Positions 1 to 12,600 are shown, numbered from the stretch's first letter. The stretch: 64,000 nt of DNA from Macrotrachela quadricornifera (GCA_022393335.1 JAJEKB010021302.1:1379202-1443201), one strand, 5' to 3'. Program-made: numbers and translations. The notes: generated by a model not told the origin, from the sequence alone.

Positions 1-880
1 TAACATATAATACGAAAGATATTATTGATTTTTTTAACAGCTAATATTTATTTTATCATTCACAGTAACTTCGACAAACAGTGTAACTTCGACACGACAT
101 ATATATATATATATATGGATTGAAATAATTTCATTGACAAAAATCTTAATTTTGTTTTTGTTTTTTTACTTTCGACGTAAAAAATTGAGTCAATTTCACT
201 GTCGTTGAAGAAAATCAGAAAAAAATCTGCTTTAAACATTTTCTCCTACAAGAAACATCCTTCAGTTCGAAGGAAAAAAAATTTCTGGACAGATTTCTAT
301 TGAACTTCTGACATTTCATAAAGTTATTTGAACAAGAAATTATTATCAAAACATTTGATTTTAGTTTACTTTTAGTCTTCTTCTGTTTTTTTCATTTTTC
401 TCACCTGAGTTGATTGATTAATCATTTCTTGTTCTTTATTTCTTCATACCACTTTTATTATGATTCACATCTTATACAATTAAATTAAGTCATATATTTT
501 GTATTTAACATTAGAATAGATTTATTTCGTTCTCTTTAAAAATATTTATTAGATTGTTTTCCATTTCTATTATAATTAAAATAAAGTTTTATTCTAATAA
601 TTCTGTTATTAATGTAAATATAATTTATCATCAGTATCAATTGACGAATTTATTGATATAAATTATGTTAAATTTAATAAATAAGATATTTTTGATTTGA
701 TCTTTAGTTGATTTTTTAATTTGATTCATTTTATTCTGATTCCTCGTTTAGAGAAGATTGAACGTTGTATTCTCATTTTCGAATTCTTTACTATCTTTGC
801 ATATATATTCATAGGTTCACGAAAAATAAAATTTATCCTGTTTTACGTTTCTATATAAAATTTGACTTTTTACAAATGAT
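1..880. other. AT-rich non-coding stretch
   Basis: No open frame with recognisable protein sequence on either strand. It holds a short AT dinucleotide run near 101-116 and otherwise unstructured AT-rich DNA. Confidence 0.6.
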
Positions 881-884
881 ATTT

Positions 885-1100
885 AATCCTTTAGTTCTAG
901 TACCAGTTGTAGTGTATTTGGTGCCTTTAGTTCTTTTAGTTCCTTTAGGTTTATTAGATCCTTTAGTACCTTTACCCTTGATAGTTCTTTCAGTTGCTTT
1001 AATCCATTTAGCCCCTTTAGGTCTCTCTAGTACCTCTAGTTCTAGTACTAAAGAAACTAAAGACACCAAAAGAAGTAAAAGGACCTATAGGGAGTCAAAG
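885..1100. repeat. CTTTAG/CTAAAG low-complexity repeat
   Basis: An imperfect minisatellite built on CCTTTAGTT-like units runs to about 1045. It then switches to the complementary CTAAAG form, so the end can fold back on itself. The repeat keeps a frame open on both strands (765-1127 plus, 851-1069 minus), giving Leu/Val/Pro-rich or Lys/Gly/Thr-rich strings. These look like by-products of the repeat rather than genes. Confidence 0.6.
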
Positions 1101-2691
1101 AACCAACAGACGATATATTTTATGTAAATAAGTAAAATAGGACAAATTAAATTTATCGTGGACCTCTATTTATGGTTTGCTTCTTCATTTTCAAAGCATT
1201 TTCGTTTAGACAATATTTATTGAAGATTAGAAAAGGACACTGATTTCTTGCATTCATTCTAATAAACGTTTCAGTTTTTATTTGATAAAAAAAGAAAATA
1301 ATTGTCCGAGCAGAGTCATTACATTTAATGTCTACAAAACCGATAAAATGTAAATAATTTACTCTAATAATTTTATTCTGAATTCAAACGAATACAATGA
1401 TAAATCTCATCCAATCAACTTTATAATACTGAATAATCTTATTGTTTTGAAATTTTCATAGATGAAATTCATTACAATTTATGAACAAATGAATTTCAAT
1501 TCGAATTAAAAATATTTTTCTATTTTCACTTCTTTCGTTTCACAACATGATCAACAAAAAATCATTAATTCAATCAATGGGATAATTCAAAATTCCTCAC
1601 GTTTAACTAGTGCATTGAAAATAAATTAAACGAAAAACTCTAATTCTCACTTGATTCTATTGTAATCGAAAAGAAATCTATTGGATAGCATATTTCTTTA
1701 ACGGAAAATAAATATCGACTAACTAAATTCTAGTTCTAAATGAATAAGATCAACTTGCATACCTATTAAACTGTTATACTTGAATGATTTTCAAAAAATA
1801 ATTTATTATAATGTACTGGGATAGATTTTAAATTTAAAACAAATAGTTAGTTTTATTACATGAAATCATAATAATTATAAAGCAATTGTTTATTTAATAT
1901 CATAAAATTGATTTCAAGATGGAACAAAACTAAAAATATACCAAAGTTTTCAAGTAGTGAGAGGATAGAGAGATTTACAGTAATATAAAATAATAGTTAA
2001 TATTCGACATTCTTTTTCGCAGTGAATTGAAGGAAGGTCTTCAATAGATGAAAAAGAATTTCAAGAATGAAATATAAAAATGAGTTTTTTTGTTTAGAAG
2101 AATCAGCGATTATAACATCTAATAATATTTTTACATAACAGAAACAGAATCCAAAGAAAACATTTTCGAATTCACCATTTTTCTCTTTGTTGATTTCGAA
2201 GAAATATTTCAAATGATTACAACTTATTGAAGATATTATGAAATAAAATATTTGTCTTCTCAATAGAAGTTTAATTTTTTTATCGAAGATCAAATTTAAT
2301 TTCACTGTCAATATAAATTATTCTTTCATTCAAATACTTTGTTCACATTCAATGAAACCAAAAGACAATCTATTTTTTCATTATTTCCATTTCATCACTG
2401 TTCTCTTCCACGTGAATAAAGTGACATGAGATTGAAATACTTTCTACATTTTCGAAATTATGTTCAAAATCATTCAAAATTCTCTTTATTTCTTTTATGA
2501 ATATTGACGAACGCCGATTTTGTTAGAATTTCGAGATTGACTACAACTCATCTTTCTTTTCAATCTTTTTATTCAATGACATCCATCAAAGAGTATTTTC
2601 ATTATTAAAATTACTCGTCTCCAGATCAATGAACCAATTTTTATTGTTTCATTCTATACAATTTCTAATTAAAAGCAACAAAGAGTATTTC
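1101..2691. other. AT-rich non-coding stretch
   Basis: Nothing recognised. A 104-codon minus-strand frame at 1997-2311 is rich in Phe, Ile, Lys and Asn, as expected by chance in AT-rich DNA. Confidence 0.55.
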
Positions 2692-3291
2692 TAACGAGGA
2701 AACATTCTCAGGTGCCCCACATCGATTTCATTAGTTCATACATCATTCGATAGACGATCTCGAGTAGGTAAATACCCTAAAAGGACTTCGGCCGACAGTC
2801 TTTCCTTCGGAAGTTATAGCCATTTTACTGAAATTTCAACCTATGACACGGTATGTACCAGCAAATTGAACATCGGTATTTTGATTTGAAATTTTGTTCA
2901 CAGATAGGTCTACTTATAACTAGAATATCCTGAAAATTTCATCACATAAGAATGTTTTCTTACCTATGTCCCACAAAAAAATGCAAAAATATCCAGTTTT
3001 GGGAGGATTGAATATCTCGTGTAGAAAACATTCTTTTGTGACGAAATTTTCAGGATATTCTAGGTATAAGTAGACCTATCTGTGGATAAAATATCAAGTC
3101 AAAATACTGATGTTCAATTTGCTGGTATATACCGTGTCATAGGCTGAAATTTCAGTGAAATGGCTATAATTTCCGAAGGAACGGCTGTCGGTCAAAACCC
3201 TTTTAGAGTATTTACCTACTTGAGATCATCTATCGAATGATGTATGAACGAACGAAATTAGAGTGGGGTACTTGAGAATATTTCCTCGTAA
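2692..3291. mobile_element. Hairpin (foldback) element, copy FB1
   Basis: A ~600 bp near-perfect palindrome. The left arm starts TAACGAGGAAACATTCTC; the right arm ends with the complement of TTACGAGGAAATATTCTC. The arms match with scattered mismatches over about 270 bp, leaving a short unpaired centre near 2960-3010. TA or TAA flanks both ends, as in TA-targeting MITEs. The arm holds GTTATAGCCATTTTACT at 2813-2829, a motif found at the same place in three other hairpins here (39404, 54777, 56520). No coding capacity. I infer a non-autonomous DNA element. Confidence 0.8.
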
Positions 3292-4610
3292 GAAATTAAA
3301 CTCAATTCATATGTTGTTGAACACAGTCGCTTTCATTTTCATTTTTTAAACCATAAAACTGTTCAAATTGACAAAATTCGTTTGTCAATGTCCTCTCGTA
3401 TTCAAAAATTTTGTATTCATCTTTCCATTTCATTTGAAAACATTGCAAATCACATGATTTACTTTACTTGAACTAAATATGTCTTTGTCGGCAAACTTTA
3501 CTAATAGTAATTTCCCAAATCCACAATTTTCAATTCTTTCCAATTGAAAAGTGTGTTTAAAAAATTAACATCAATGAACCGCATATTTGATTCAACAAAT
3601 CTTGCGTCTTCTCATATTAATTTCGTCATATTCTACAAAAACACTTCAGCCATTGAGAAAAAATCAATCATTCAAATCCGCTTATTATTTTAACACACGA
3701 TCTGTTGAAATTTACATGAACAGCTAATATTTTAACTATACTAGAAAAACTACTCAGTTAAACGATACCCATGTACTGAGAAAGCCTCAGCAAGGTATAC
3801 GATAAAGGTACTTTGCCAAATCTCAATAGTTTTATTGATGTGGGTTCTACATTGGATACCCAACGCAGTATATTTACTAACCGAAAAATCGTATGAGTAT
3901 TCGCAATTTGTAACTTTGATGAGAACAGCTCTGCAGGATATCCTAGATTTGTCGCGTTATATGCAGCAAATCTTCATTCATTATTTTTTTTCAACGTAAT
4001 GCTCCATATAAACAACTCGACAAAATATACGAAATTAAGTTTTTTCATACTAAACCTTTCTAGATTATTTTTTTGACTATTCACTACTCGAGAACATGCT
4101 CATCTAGATCGTAAATTCAGAGAGGGCGACCATAAAGTAGTGTGATAAACATCCAATCAACTCAAGTCTGCTACATGTCGTAATTTGACCCGCTTGAGTT
4201 TTCAGAATTCAATATATTAAATTCAAAAAAGTCGACAAAATATAGGGAATTTCTTTGAGACAAAATCAAAATGAAAAAAGCCAAAGATTAGGTTTGATCT
4301 TCAATATAAATCAATTTTTGCAAAAATAGCGCCAAAAAGAACACTGCAATAGTATCCGATTGAGTATTTAATTACCTCCATGAAGCATCTATTTACTAAA
4401 CGATTTCCATCAGAGTATTTCCCCGGTTCCTTCCACATATATGAGAGTACTTTCAGATACTAGTGTACCCGAAACTTGCTCACAGATACCAGTAGCGCGA
4501 TGCTTTTCCGGGTATTGTCGGTTCAATACGTTGCCCATCGTAACGTCTAACACATTCCAATACAAATGAATTGAAAAAAAAAAGAAGACTTGATTAATGT
4601 CACCCTAAAT
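3292..4610. other. Non-coding stretch, no gene seen
   Basis: No recognisable coding sequence. It contains loosely repeated strings such as GATACCCA and TACTGAG between 3750 and 4520 that may be remains of an old element, but I could not define ends. Confidence 0.45.
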
Positions 4611-4625
4611 ACATCACTTTTAAGA
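4611..4625. repeat. Target-site duplication, left (Penelope element)
   Basis: ACATCACTTTTAAGA here is repeated exactly at 9215-9229, bracketing the Penelope-like element. A 15-bp exact duplication is strong evidence for a single insertion with both outer ends preserved. Confidence 0.85.
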
Positions 4626-4868
4626 ATTTGACATAATTTTAATACTCTTCCAAAATTTATTTAAATTATTTACAAGAATGTGACGTTTCGTCTTTCGAAG
4701 AAGACTTTGTCAAACAGAAAGATATATGAAAAGAAAAGAAAATGAAAGACAGAACATATTTATAGATCAGAGATTAGACTAATTTGATAGTGATATGGAA
4801 AACAAGACGGTAATAATGACTAGTCAGGTTATAACCTTTTCCGTATCACTATCACCGTCTTGTTTTCC
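4626..4868 (-). repeat. PLE terminal repeat (pseudo-LTR), 3' copy
   Basis: Carries the block with GTGACGTTTCGTCTTTC and the adjoining purine-rich AAAGACAGAACATATTTATAG tract, repeated at 8820-8945. It ends against the stop codon of the PLE reading frame. Confidence 0.8.
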
Positions 4869-7409
4869 TTAAGTTTTGGTTCTTTTGTATTTGTTAAAAG
4901 CTTCTTGACTTGCTTTGATTTTCCTTTCTATAATTTGTTTGTTTATATGAATGATTGGATTCCAAGCTTCATTAAGTGTATCATGTGTGTTGATGGACTG
5001 ATTAACTTCTGAATAAATTGATTCTTTAATTCTTCTTTTGCAATAATCTTTTTCTTCTTCTATAATAAATGCTTTGTCGACGTCAAATAAACATTGATAT
5101 TTCATATCTTGGTGATGTTTTATCATTTCTAAATTTGTATTTTTGTCATCATTAATAGATTTGTAATGTTGTTTTATACGATTATTAGTTCCAACTTTAG
5201 TTTGACCGACATATGTTTTTCCACATTCACATGGTATCTGATAAATAACAGAATTTGACGGTGTTTTCATAGATCGATTAAAATAAGATTGTAATTTATT
5301 TGGGTATGAGAAGTAAAGTTTAATTTTTAATTTCTTTTCTAATTTTCTCTTTAATACTTCTAAACCTGGAACATAAGGTAAACATAAACTATAATCGCTG
5401 TTTTCTTTTTTATCATTTTGGTTTTTTGCGTTGTTAATATTGGAGTTTAAATTAATATTTTCACATGTTTGTTTCATTAAATCTTCTATTTCCTTTGGTG
5501 GATAATTTGAGTTTAATAGCATTATTTTTAATTTTAATAAGTCTTCTTTTTGTTCTTTTGCATCTTCTGTTGTTTGTATAATTCTTGTTGTCATATTTTT
5601 AACAATATTTGTCTTTATTGATTTTCCATGGCATGATTCATAATTGAGCAAGCGGTCAGATGCTGTTTCTTTTCTGAACCATCTTGTTTTAATTCTCATT
5701 TGGTTGTTTTCATTAATTCATGTTAATTTCGTATCGAGGAAATTAATTTCATTATTTTGCTCATATTCATGTGTAAAGCGTATTGATCCATTAATATTAT
5801 TTAATTCATTAACATAAGCCTTTAATTCTAGTTCACTCATCTTGGTAATTATTAAGATGTCATCGACGTATCGCCAGATTTTATCGTTAATGTTAACCTG
5901 TTATAAATGTTCCTTCATGTAATAGTCCATATAAATATCAGCTATAATTGGTGAGAGAGTATTACCCATTGGTAAACCTTTCTTTTGTTTGTAATATTTC
6001 CCATTAAATTGAAAATAACTGTGTTTTAATGATAAATGTAACATATTTTTAATGTCGGTTTTGGTCAATAATGAATTTTGTAACATATTTGATTCGGTAA
6101 GTCTTTTAATTGTAATCTCTATAGCTTTTGTGATCGGAATATTTGTATATAAGTCTTGTATATCTAGGCTTGCTAGCCGTTCATCATGATTAATGTTTAA
6201 GTTTTTAATTTCTTTGACAAAATTAAATGTATTGGTTACCACTCCTGTTAATGTCGATCTTAATCCTTTAATAAGTTTAAATACATATTGAGATATCGGT
6301 GACATGATTGTGTTTTTTGAACATGTTGCTATTCTCATTGGTGCATTAGACTTATGTAATTTTGGTTGGCCCCTAATTTTAGGCAAGTCATCAATCGACG
6401 TTAAATAATATTTTGTATTTGATGTAATTTTATTTTGATTCATTAGTTTTGTGATTTTATTGCTAATTTCTTCTTTAATTTTAGTTGTTGGATCTGTTTT
6501 AACTTGTTCATAAACATTTTTATCATTTAACTTTTCTTCTATTTTGATGATATAATCTAATTTATCCATGATTACAATTCTACCGCCTTTGTCTGCTTGA
6601 ACTATAACAATATCATCCATAGATTTTAATTCATTAAGTAATTTCATTTCTTCTTTCGTCATGTTGTACTTTTTTGGTTTTTTCCACTTTTGTATAAATG
6701 TAGATATTTCTGATATCACTGCATTTTTGATGACTCCTGGAGCTGAGAATAATGATTTTTCACAGGTAACAATATTATTAACAGCCTTAATAGAGTTGGG
6801 TGTCGGGACGAATTTTAACCCTTTGGATAATACTTCTATATGTTGCTGGCTTAATTGTATTTTTGACATGTTAATTACATTAGTAGTATCATATTTACTT
6901 CGTGGCTTTAATCTTGTGATGGTTGATTGTTGTTTTAATTCGTTCCTTTCTTCTTTTTCTTTAAGTTCATTTAATTTGATCTTATGCGTTTGGATAAGAT
7001 CACGTTTAAATTTCCCATCATATTTATTTATCCATCTTAAATCATTTGTATGTTGTCTTAACGGTTGGCTCGTTTTTAAGTAGGTATTTAATATAGATGT
7101 TTGAATTTGAATTTCATTATTAATGTAATGTAATTGGTTTCGCTGGTTTTGTAATGTATTATTTCTAATTTTGTACATAGTTTGTTTCAATAATTTTTGA
7201 TTTCTGTAAATTTTTGTTGTGTCTTTGAGTTTCAAACCATTTGGTATAACATTGTGCTGCTTGCATTGTTAGAGGAATTTTATGTGTTCTGTCAGTTTTG
7301 TTTTCTTCTTGTATAATTTTTCTAAGTTGTAGGCGATGACATAAATTCTCTCTTTGTAGAGGTTTTTAAATTCTTGTCGTGAGAGGAAAATTGTTGAAGA
7401 ACTTGACAT
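4869..7409 (-). pseudogene. Penelope-like reverse transcriptase/GIY-YIG ORF, broken
   Basis: One 847-codon frame, a normal length for this family, interrupted by three in-frame stops: TAA at 7269-7271, TAA at 5901-5903 and TGA at 5718-5720. No frameshift is needed. In order: a basic N-terminal region with an IPNGL motif; the conserved ADKGG...VIMDK block (near 6550-6600); the RT core with KGLPMGNTLSP (near 5960) and the catalytic YVDD (near 5850); and a C-terminal GIY-YIG nuclease seen as VIYQIPCECGKTYVGQT (near 5210-5260). The start ATG (7407-7409) lies at the edge of the terminal repeat. The family copies itself by target-primed reverse transcription; this copy cannot make full-length protein. 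The stops look like decay after insertion, because the target duplication is still exact. Confidence 0.88.
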
Positions 7410-7416
7410 AATTTTA

Positions 7417-8805
7417 AGGCTTGTATTTAATTGCTCAGTATTTTATACCAAATACTCAGTATTTTTTACTCAGTAACAAATCATTTTTTTGCCCAGTAGA
7501 CACTTATTTTTGCGCTCAGTAAAAAATGTGGTTTTGCTCAGTAAATAGTTTCAAAAGCTCAATAACTCATTTAAAAAGATTTGGTAATTTAAGGGTATGA
7601 GTATATATGTTGACCTCCCTGAACACTACAACAGTTACAAAAATGACCTGGAATCATGTTTCCAGCTCCAAATTTGGTTACTAAGAATGAGGAAAAAAAG
7701 TACTTCCGGCTCATTTTGCAGAAAATCATGAAAAACCGAAATCACTAATCGTCAGAAGGATATGAAAATTTTAAAATGTATTTGGGGAAATTTTCATTAT
7801 TGAATTGTTGATATTGAAGTCGCTACATATTTCAGTATTCAACAAAACAATATTTCATAGCTATACCAAAATCTTTACTCTCAAGAATGGAAAAATGTAA
7901 ATTTTTCGCTTTATATTTACGAATTTTTGTCTAGATCCGAGGGTTTAACCGTTCGAATTTTTTTAACGACTTCTAACCGGTTTTTCACGGCTTTAGTCCT
8001 CATTCGTGTCCCAGTTTTTCCCTTTTTGGGAACACCGAACTATACCTTCTTGACCGTAGCATTCACATTCTACAGTCGAGCCTACAGTAGTGCCCTGCGG
8101 TTCCTATAATTACCCGGGAACCGAACCGGAACCGTCGGTTCCGGTTCCCAAAATCGAAAAAAACCGGTTCCAGTTTCGGTTCCCAAAATTTGTTTTAGGA
8201 ACCGGTATATTTACATTGACATAAAAAAATATTGAGTAAGATATTTTTTAATTCCTGTATTCCTGTTTTGAGATTGTTCATATTTATTAAGATAACTCCA
8301 AGATTCCCTGCAAAACAGCCTCAACAACTTTTTAGTTATTCTTGACCTCTGTTTCAAATATGAGTGTCAGAAATGCACAAAATGCATCACTACTCAGGTC
8401 ATAATCTGTGTCAACATATTATTATGTTGCATTTGAAAAATTCCTTATCTATCATTAAAAAAATGTTCGGTTCCAACGGTTCCGGTTCCGGTTCCATTCC
8501 CTTTTTTTTCACGGTTCCGGTTCCGGTTCCGGGTAACAAAAATTGAAAAAACCGGTTCCCGGTTCGGTTCTCGGTTCCATTTATTTTGGAACCGCAGGGC
8601 ACTAGCCTACAGCTATAGTCAAACACCATACTTTACCTTCTATTCCGCATTTCCACAGCACTAATCTAGTAAGCAGATAATATTTACCGAGCATTAAATT
8701 TTATACTGAGATTTTGATTTATTTACTGAGAATTTCGTAGATAATACTGAGAAAAAATTTATACTGAGCATTTACATAAAAATACTGAGTATTTAATTTG
8801 TTCCC
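7417..8805. mobile_element. DNA element with CTCAGTA terminal repeats, nested in PLE
   Basis: This block separates the PLE start codon from its upstream terminal repeat. TAATTTTA occurs on both sides (7409-7416 and 8806-8813), an 8-bp duplication typical of hAT elements. The left end has about seven CTCAGTA-like motifs between 7431 and 7565; the right end has about six inverted TACTGAG motifs between 8685 and 8795. The first bases (AGGCTTGTATTTAATTGCTCAGTA against GGGAACAAATTAAATACTCAGTA, inverted) match only partly. No transposase is present. It holds the younger hAT MITE at 8088-8604. Confidence 0.75.
8088..8604. mobile_element. hAT-type MITE, GGTTCC-rich
   Basis: Perfect 17-bp terminal inverted repeats TAGTGCCCTGCGGTTCC, flanked by exact 8-bp duplications GCCTACAG at 8080-8087 and 8605-8612, the hAT signature. 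Subterminal DNA is packed with GGTTCC/GGAACC hexamers on both sides (8105-8215 and 8468-8592), plausible transposase-binding arrays. The ~250 bp core is AT-rich with no conserved coding sequence. Length is 517 bp. It is nested inside the 7417-8805 element. Confidence 0.92.
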
Positions 8806-9214
8806 TAATTTTAATACTCTTCCAAAATTTATTTAAATTATTTACAAGAATGTGACGTTTCGTCTTTCAAAGAAGACTTTGTCAAACAGAAAGATATATG
8901 AAATGAAAAGAAAAAGAAAGACAGAACATATTTATAGATCAGAGATTAGACTAATTTGATAGTGATATGGAAAACAAGACGGTAATAATGACTAGCCAGG
9001 TTATAACCTTTTCCGTATCACTATCAAATTAGTCTAATCTCTGATCTATAAATATGTTCTGTCTTTCATTTTCTTTTCTTTTCATATATCTTTCTGTTTG
9101 ACAAAGTCTTCTTCGAAAGACGAAACGTCACATTCTTGTAAATAATTTAAATAAATTTTGGAAGAGTATTAAAATTATGTCAAATTCTTCAACAACCTTC
9201 CTCTCACGACAAGA
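8806..9214. repeat. PLE 5' terminal repeat plus inverted partial copy
   Basis: A large palindrome: 8814-8965 is matched in inverted orientation by about 9025-9175, with a spacer carrying GACTAGCCAGGTTATAACC. The inverted half continues into ATGTCAAATTCTTCAACAAC (from 9176), which is the start of the PLE reading frame in reverse orientation. So the upstream end of the element is an inverted, 5'-truncated copy of itself, as reported for other PLEs. Confidence 0.8.
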
Positions 9215-9229
9215 ACATCACTTTTAAGA
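9215..9229. repeat. Target-site duplication, right (Penelope element)
   Basis: Exact copy of 4611-4625. Confidence 0.85.
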
Positions 9230-9606
9230 CAACAAAAAAAATCATCCTCATTTCCTATCGCAACTCATTTCAAATTAAGGCGAGGTAAAAATCGGCAACT
9301 ACTATAAGTGTTTCCATCAAACCTTTCTCGAAATAAATGGTATTCCATCGATCAAAATATTAAAGCTCCACAACAAGTTTGTATTCAACGAAAAAAAACC
9401 ATCACTATTAATCAAACTAAACAAACCACACGTATTTCCTTATTTAAACTATTCCTCTAATAATCTCATCCTACAAATTTATCAATAATCTCCCAAAAAA
9501 CAGGCTTTTCCTCAATATTGAAAAATACCAATCCTTTCTTTTTACAGTGGCAGAAACCAATGAACTTCCAACTTTTGACAAAACAAACCGAAACAAAGAT
9601 AAATTT
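9230..9606. other. C-rich-strand non-coding stretch
   Basis: No gene. On the plus strand C clearly outnumbers G, the reverse of the stretch right of the satellite. Confidence 0.55.
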
Positions 9607-9616
9607 NNNNNNNNNN
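9607..9616. other. Assembly gap (10 N)
   Basis: Ten N bases directly before the satellite. The array's true left end and copy number are therefore unknown. Confidence 0.98.
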
Positions 9617-12600
9617 ATGAAAATCATATTTATTTTCATTAGTTCAATCAATTAATAATTGAATAAGATTATCGTAAGACTCATTCTCAATTGATATGAT
9701 CTTCATTTCAATGAAAATCATATTTGTTTTCATTAGTTCAATCAATTAATAATTGAATAAGATTATGATGAGACTCATTCTCAATTGATATGATCTTCAT
9801 TTCAATGAAAATCATATTTATTTTCATTAGTTCAATCAATTAATAATTGAATAATATTATAATGAGAATCATTCTCAATTGATATGATCTTCATTTCAAT
9901 GAAAATCATATTTATCTTCATTAGTTCAATCAATTAATAATTGAATAAGATTATCGTAAGACTCATTCTCAATTGATATGATCTTCATTTCAATGAAAAT
10001 CATATTTATTTTCATTAGTTCAATCAATTAATAAGTGAATAAGATTATGCTTAGACTCATTCTCAATTGATATGATCTTCATTTCAATGAAAATCATATT
10101 TATTTTCATTACTTCAATCAATTAATAATTGAATAAGATTATTATGAGACTCATTCTGAATTGATATGATCTTCATTTCAATGAAAATCATATTTATTTT
10201 CATTAGTTCAATCAATTAATAATTGAATAAGATTATCGTAAGACTTATTCTCAAATGATATGATCTTCATTTCAATGAAAATCATATTTATTTTCATTAG
10301 TTCAATCAATTAATAATTGAATAAGATTATAATAAGACTCATTCTGAATTGATATGATCTTCATTTCAATGAAAATCATATTTATTTTCATTAGTTCAAT
10401 CAATTAATAATTGAATAAGATTATTATGAGACTCATTCTCAATTGATATGATCTTCATTTCAATGAAAATCATATTTATTTTCATTACTTCAATCAATTA
10501 ATAATTGAATAAGATTATAATGAGACTCATTCTCAATTGATATGATCTTCATTTCAATGAAAATCATATTTATTTTCATTAGTTCAATCAATTAATAATT
10601 GAATAAGATTATTGTAAGACTCATTCTCAATTGATATGATCTTCATTTCGATGAAAATCATATTTATTTTCATTAGTTCAATCAATTAATAATTGAATAA
10701 GATTATGATGAGACCCATTCTCAATTGATATGATCTTCATTTCAATGAAAATCATATTTATTTTCACTAGTTCAATCAATTAATAATTGAATAAGATTAT
10801 GCTTAGAGTCATTCTCAATTGATATGATCTTCATTTCAATGAAAATCATATTTGTTTTCATTAGTTCAATCAATTAATAATTGAATAAGATCATGCTTAG
10901 ACTCATTCTCAACTGTTATGATCTTCATTTCAATGAAAATCATATTTATTTTCATTAGTTCAATCAATTAATAATTGAATAAGATTATACTTAGAGTCAT
11001 TCTCAATTGATATGATCTTCATTTCAATGAAAATCATATTTATTTTCATTAGTTCAATCAATTAATAATTGAATAAGATTGTGCTTAGACTCATTCTGAA
11101 TTGATATGATCTTCATTTCAATGAAAATCATATTTATTTTCATTAGTTCAATCAATTAATAATTGAATAAGATTATCGTAAGGCTCATTCTCAATTGATA
11201 TGATTTTCATTTCGATGAAAATCATATTTATTTTCATTAGTTCAATCAATTAATAATTGAATAAGGTTATGATGAGACTCATTCTCAATTGATGTGATCT
11301 TCATTTCAATGAAAATCATATTTATTTTCATTAGTTCAATCAATTAATAATTGAATAAGATTATGCTTAGAGTCATTCTCAATTGATATGATCTTCATTT
11401 CGATGAAAATCATATTTATTTTCATTAGTTCAATCAATTAATAATTGAATAAGGTTATGATGAGACTCATTCTCAATTGATATGATCTTCATTTCAATGA
11501 AAATCATATTTATTTTCATTAGTTCAATCAATTAATAATTGAATAAGATTATGCTTAGAGTCATTCTCAATTGATATGATCTTCATTTCAATGAAAATCA
11601 TATTTATTTTCACTAGTTCAATCAATTAATAATTGAATAAGATTATGCTTAGAGTCATTCTCAATTGTTATGATCTTCATTTCAATGAAAATCATATTTA
11701 TTTTCACTAGTTCAATTAATTAATAATTGAATAAGATTATGCTTAGAGTCATTCTCAATTGATATGATCTTCATTTCAATGAAAATCATATTTATTTTCA
11801 TTAGTTTAATCAATTAATAATTGAATAAGATTATGCTTAGAGTCATTCTCAATTGATATGATCTTCATTTCAATGAAAATCATATTTATTTTCATTAGTT
11901 CAATCAATTAATAATTGAATAAGATTATGATGAGACTCATTCTCAATTGATATGATCTTCATTTCAGTGAAAATCATATTTATTTTCATTAGTTCAATCA
12001 ATTAATAATTGAATAAGATTATCTTCAGAGTCATTCTCAATTGTTATGATCTTCGTTTCAATGAAAATCATATTTATTTTCATTAGTTCAATCAATTAAT
12101 AATTGAATAAGATTATGCTTAGACTCATTCTCAATTGATATGATCTTCATTCCAATGAAAATCATATTCATTTTCATTAGTTCAATCAATTAATAATTGA
12201 ATAAGATTATGCTTAGACTCATTCTCAATTGATATGATCTTCATTTCAATGAAAATCATATTTATTTTCATCAGTTCAATCAATTATTAATTGAATAAGA
12301 TTATCATAAGACTCATTCTCAATTGATATGATCTTCATTTCAATGAAAATCATATGTATTTTCATTAGTTCAATCAATTAATAATTGAATAAGATTATCT
12401 TCAGAGTCATTCTCAATTGTTATGATCTTCATTTCAATGAAAATCATATTTATTTTCATTAGTTCAATCAATTAATAATTGAATAAGATTATGCTTAGAC
12501 TCATTCTGAATTGATATGATCTTCATTTCAATGAAAATCATATTTATTTTCATTAGTTCAATCAATTAATAATTGAATAAGATTATGATGAGACTCATTC

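Larger units (their letters stand above)
4626..9214 (-). mobile_element. Penelope-like retroelement, full span
   Basis: A Penelope-like element (PLE) on the minus strand, bracketed by 15-bp target duplications. Order on the minus strand: an inverted, truncated copy of the terminal repeat that includes the first codons of the ORF (about 9010-9214 read on plus), a terminal repeat (8806 to about 9010), a 1.4 kb insertion (7417-8805), the broken ORF (7409-4869) and the 3' terminal repeat (4868-4626). Sequence from 4626-4855 recurs at 8806-9030, the pseudo-LTR arrangement known for PLEs. Without the nested insertions the element is about 3.2 kb. Confidence 0.85.

Noticed and set aside
765..1127. 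Leu/Val/Pro-rich frame of 120 codons and overlapping minus frame
   Set aside because: Both are translations of a CTTTAG low-complexity repeat with no conserved domain.
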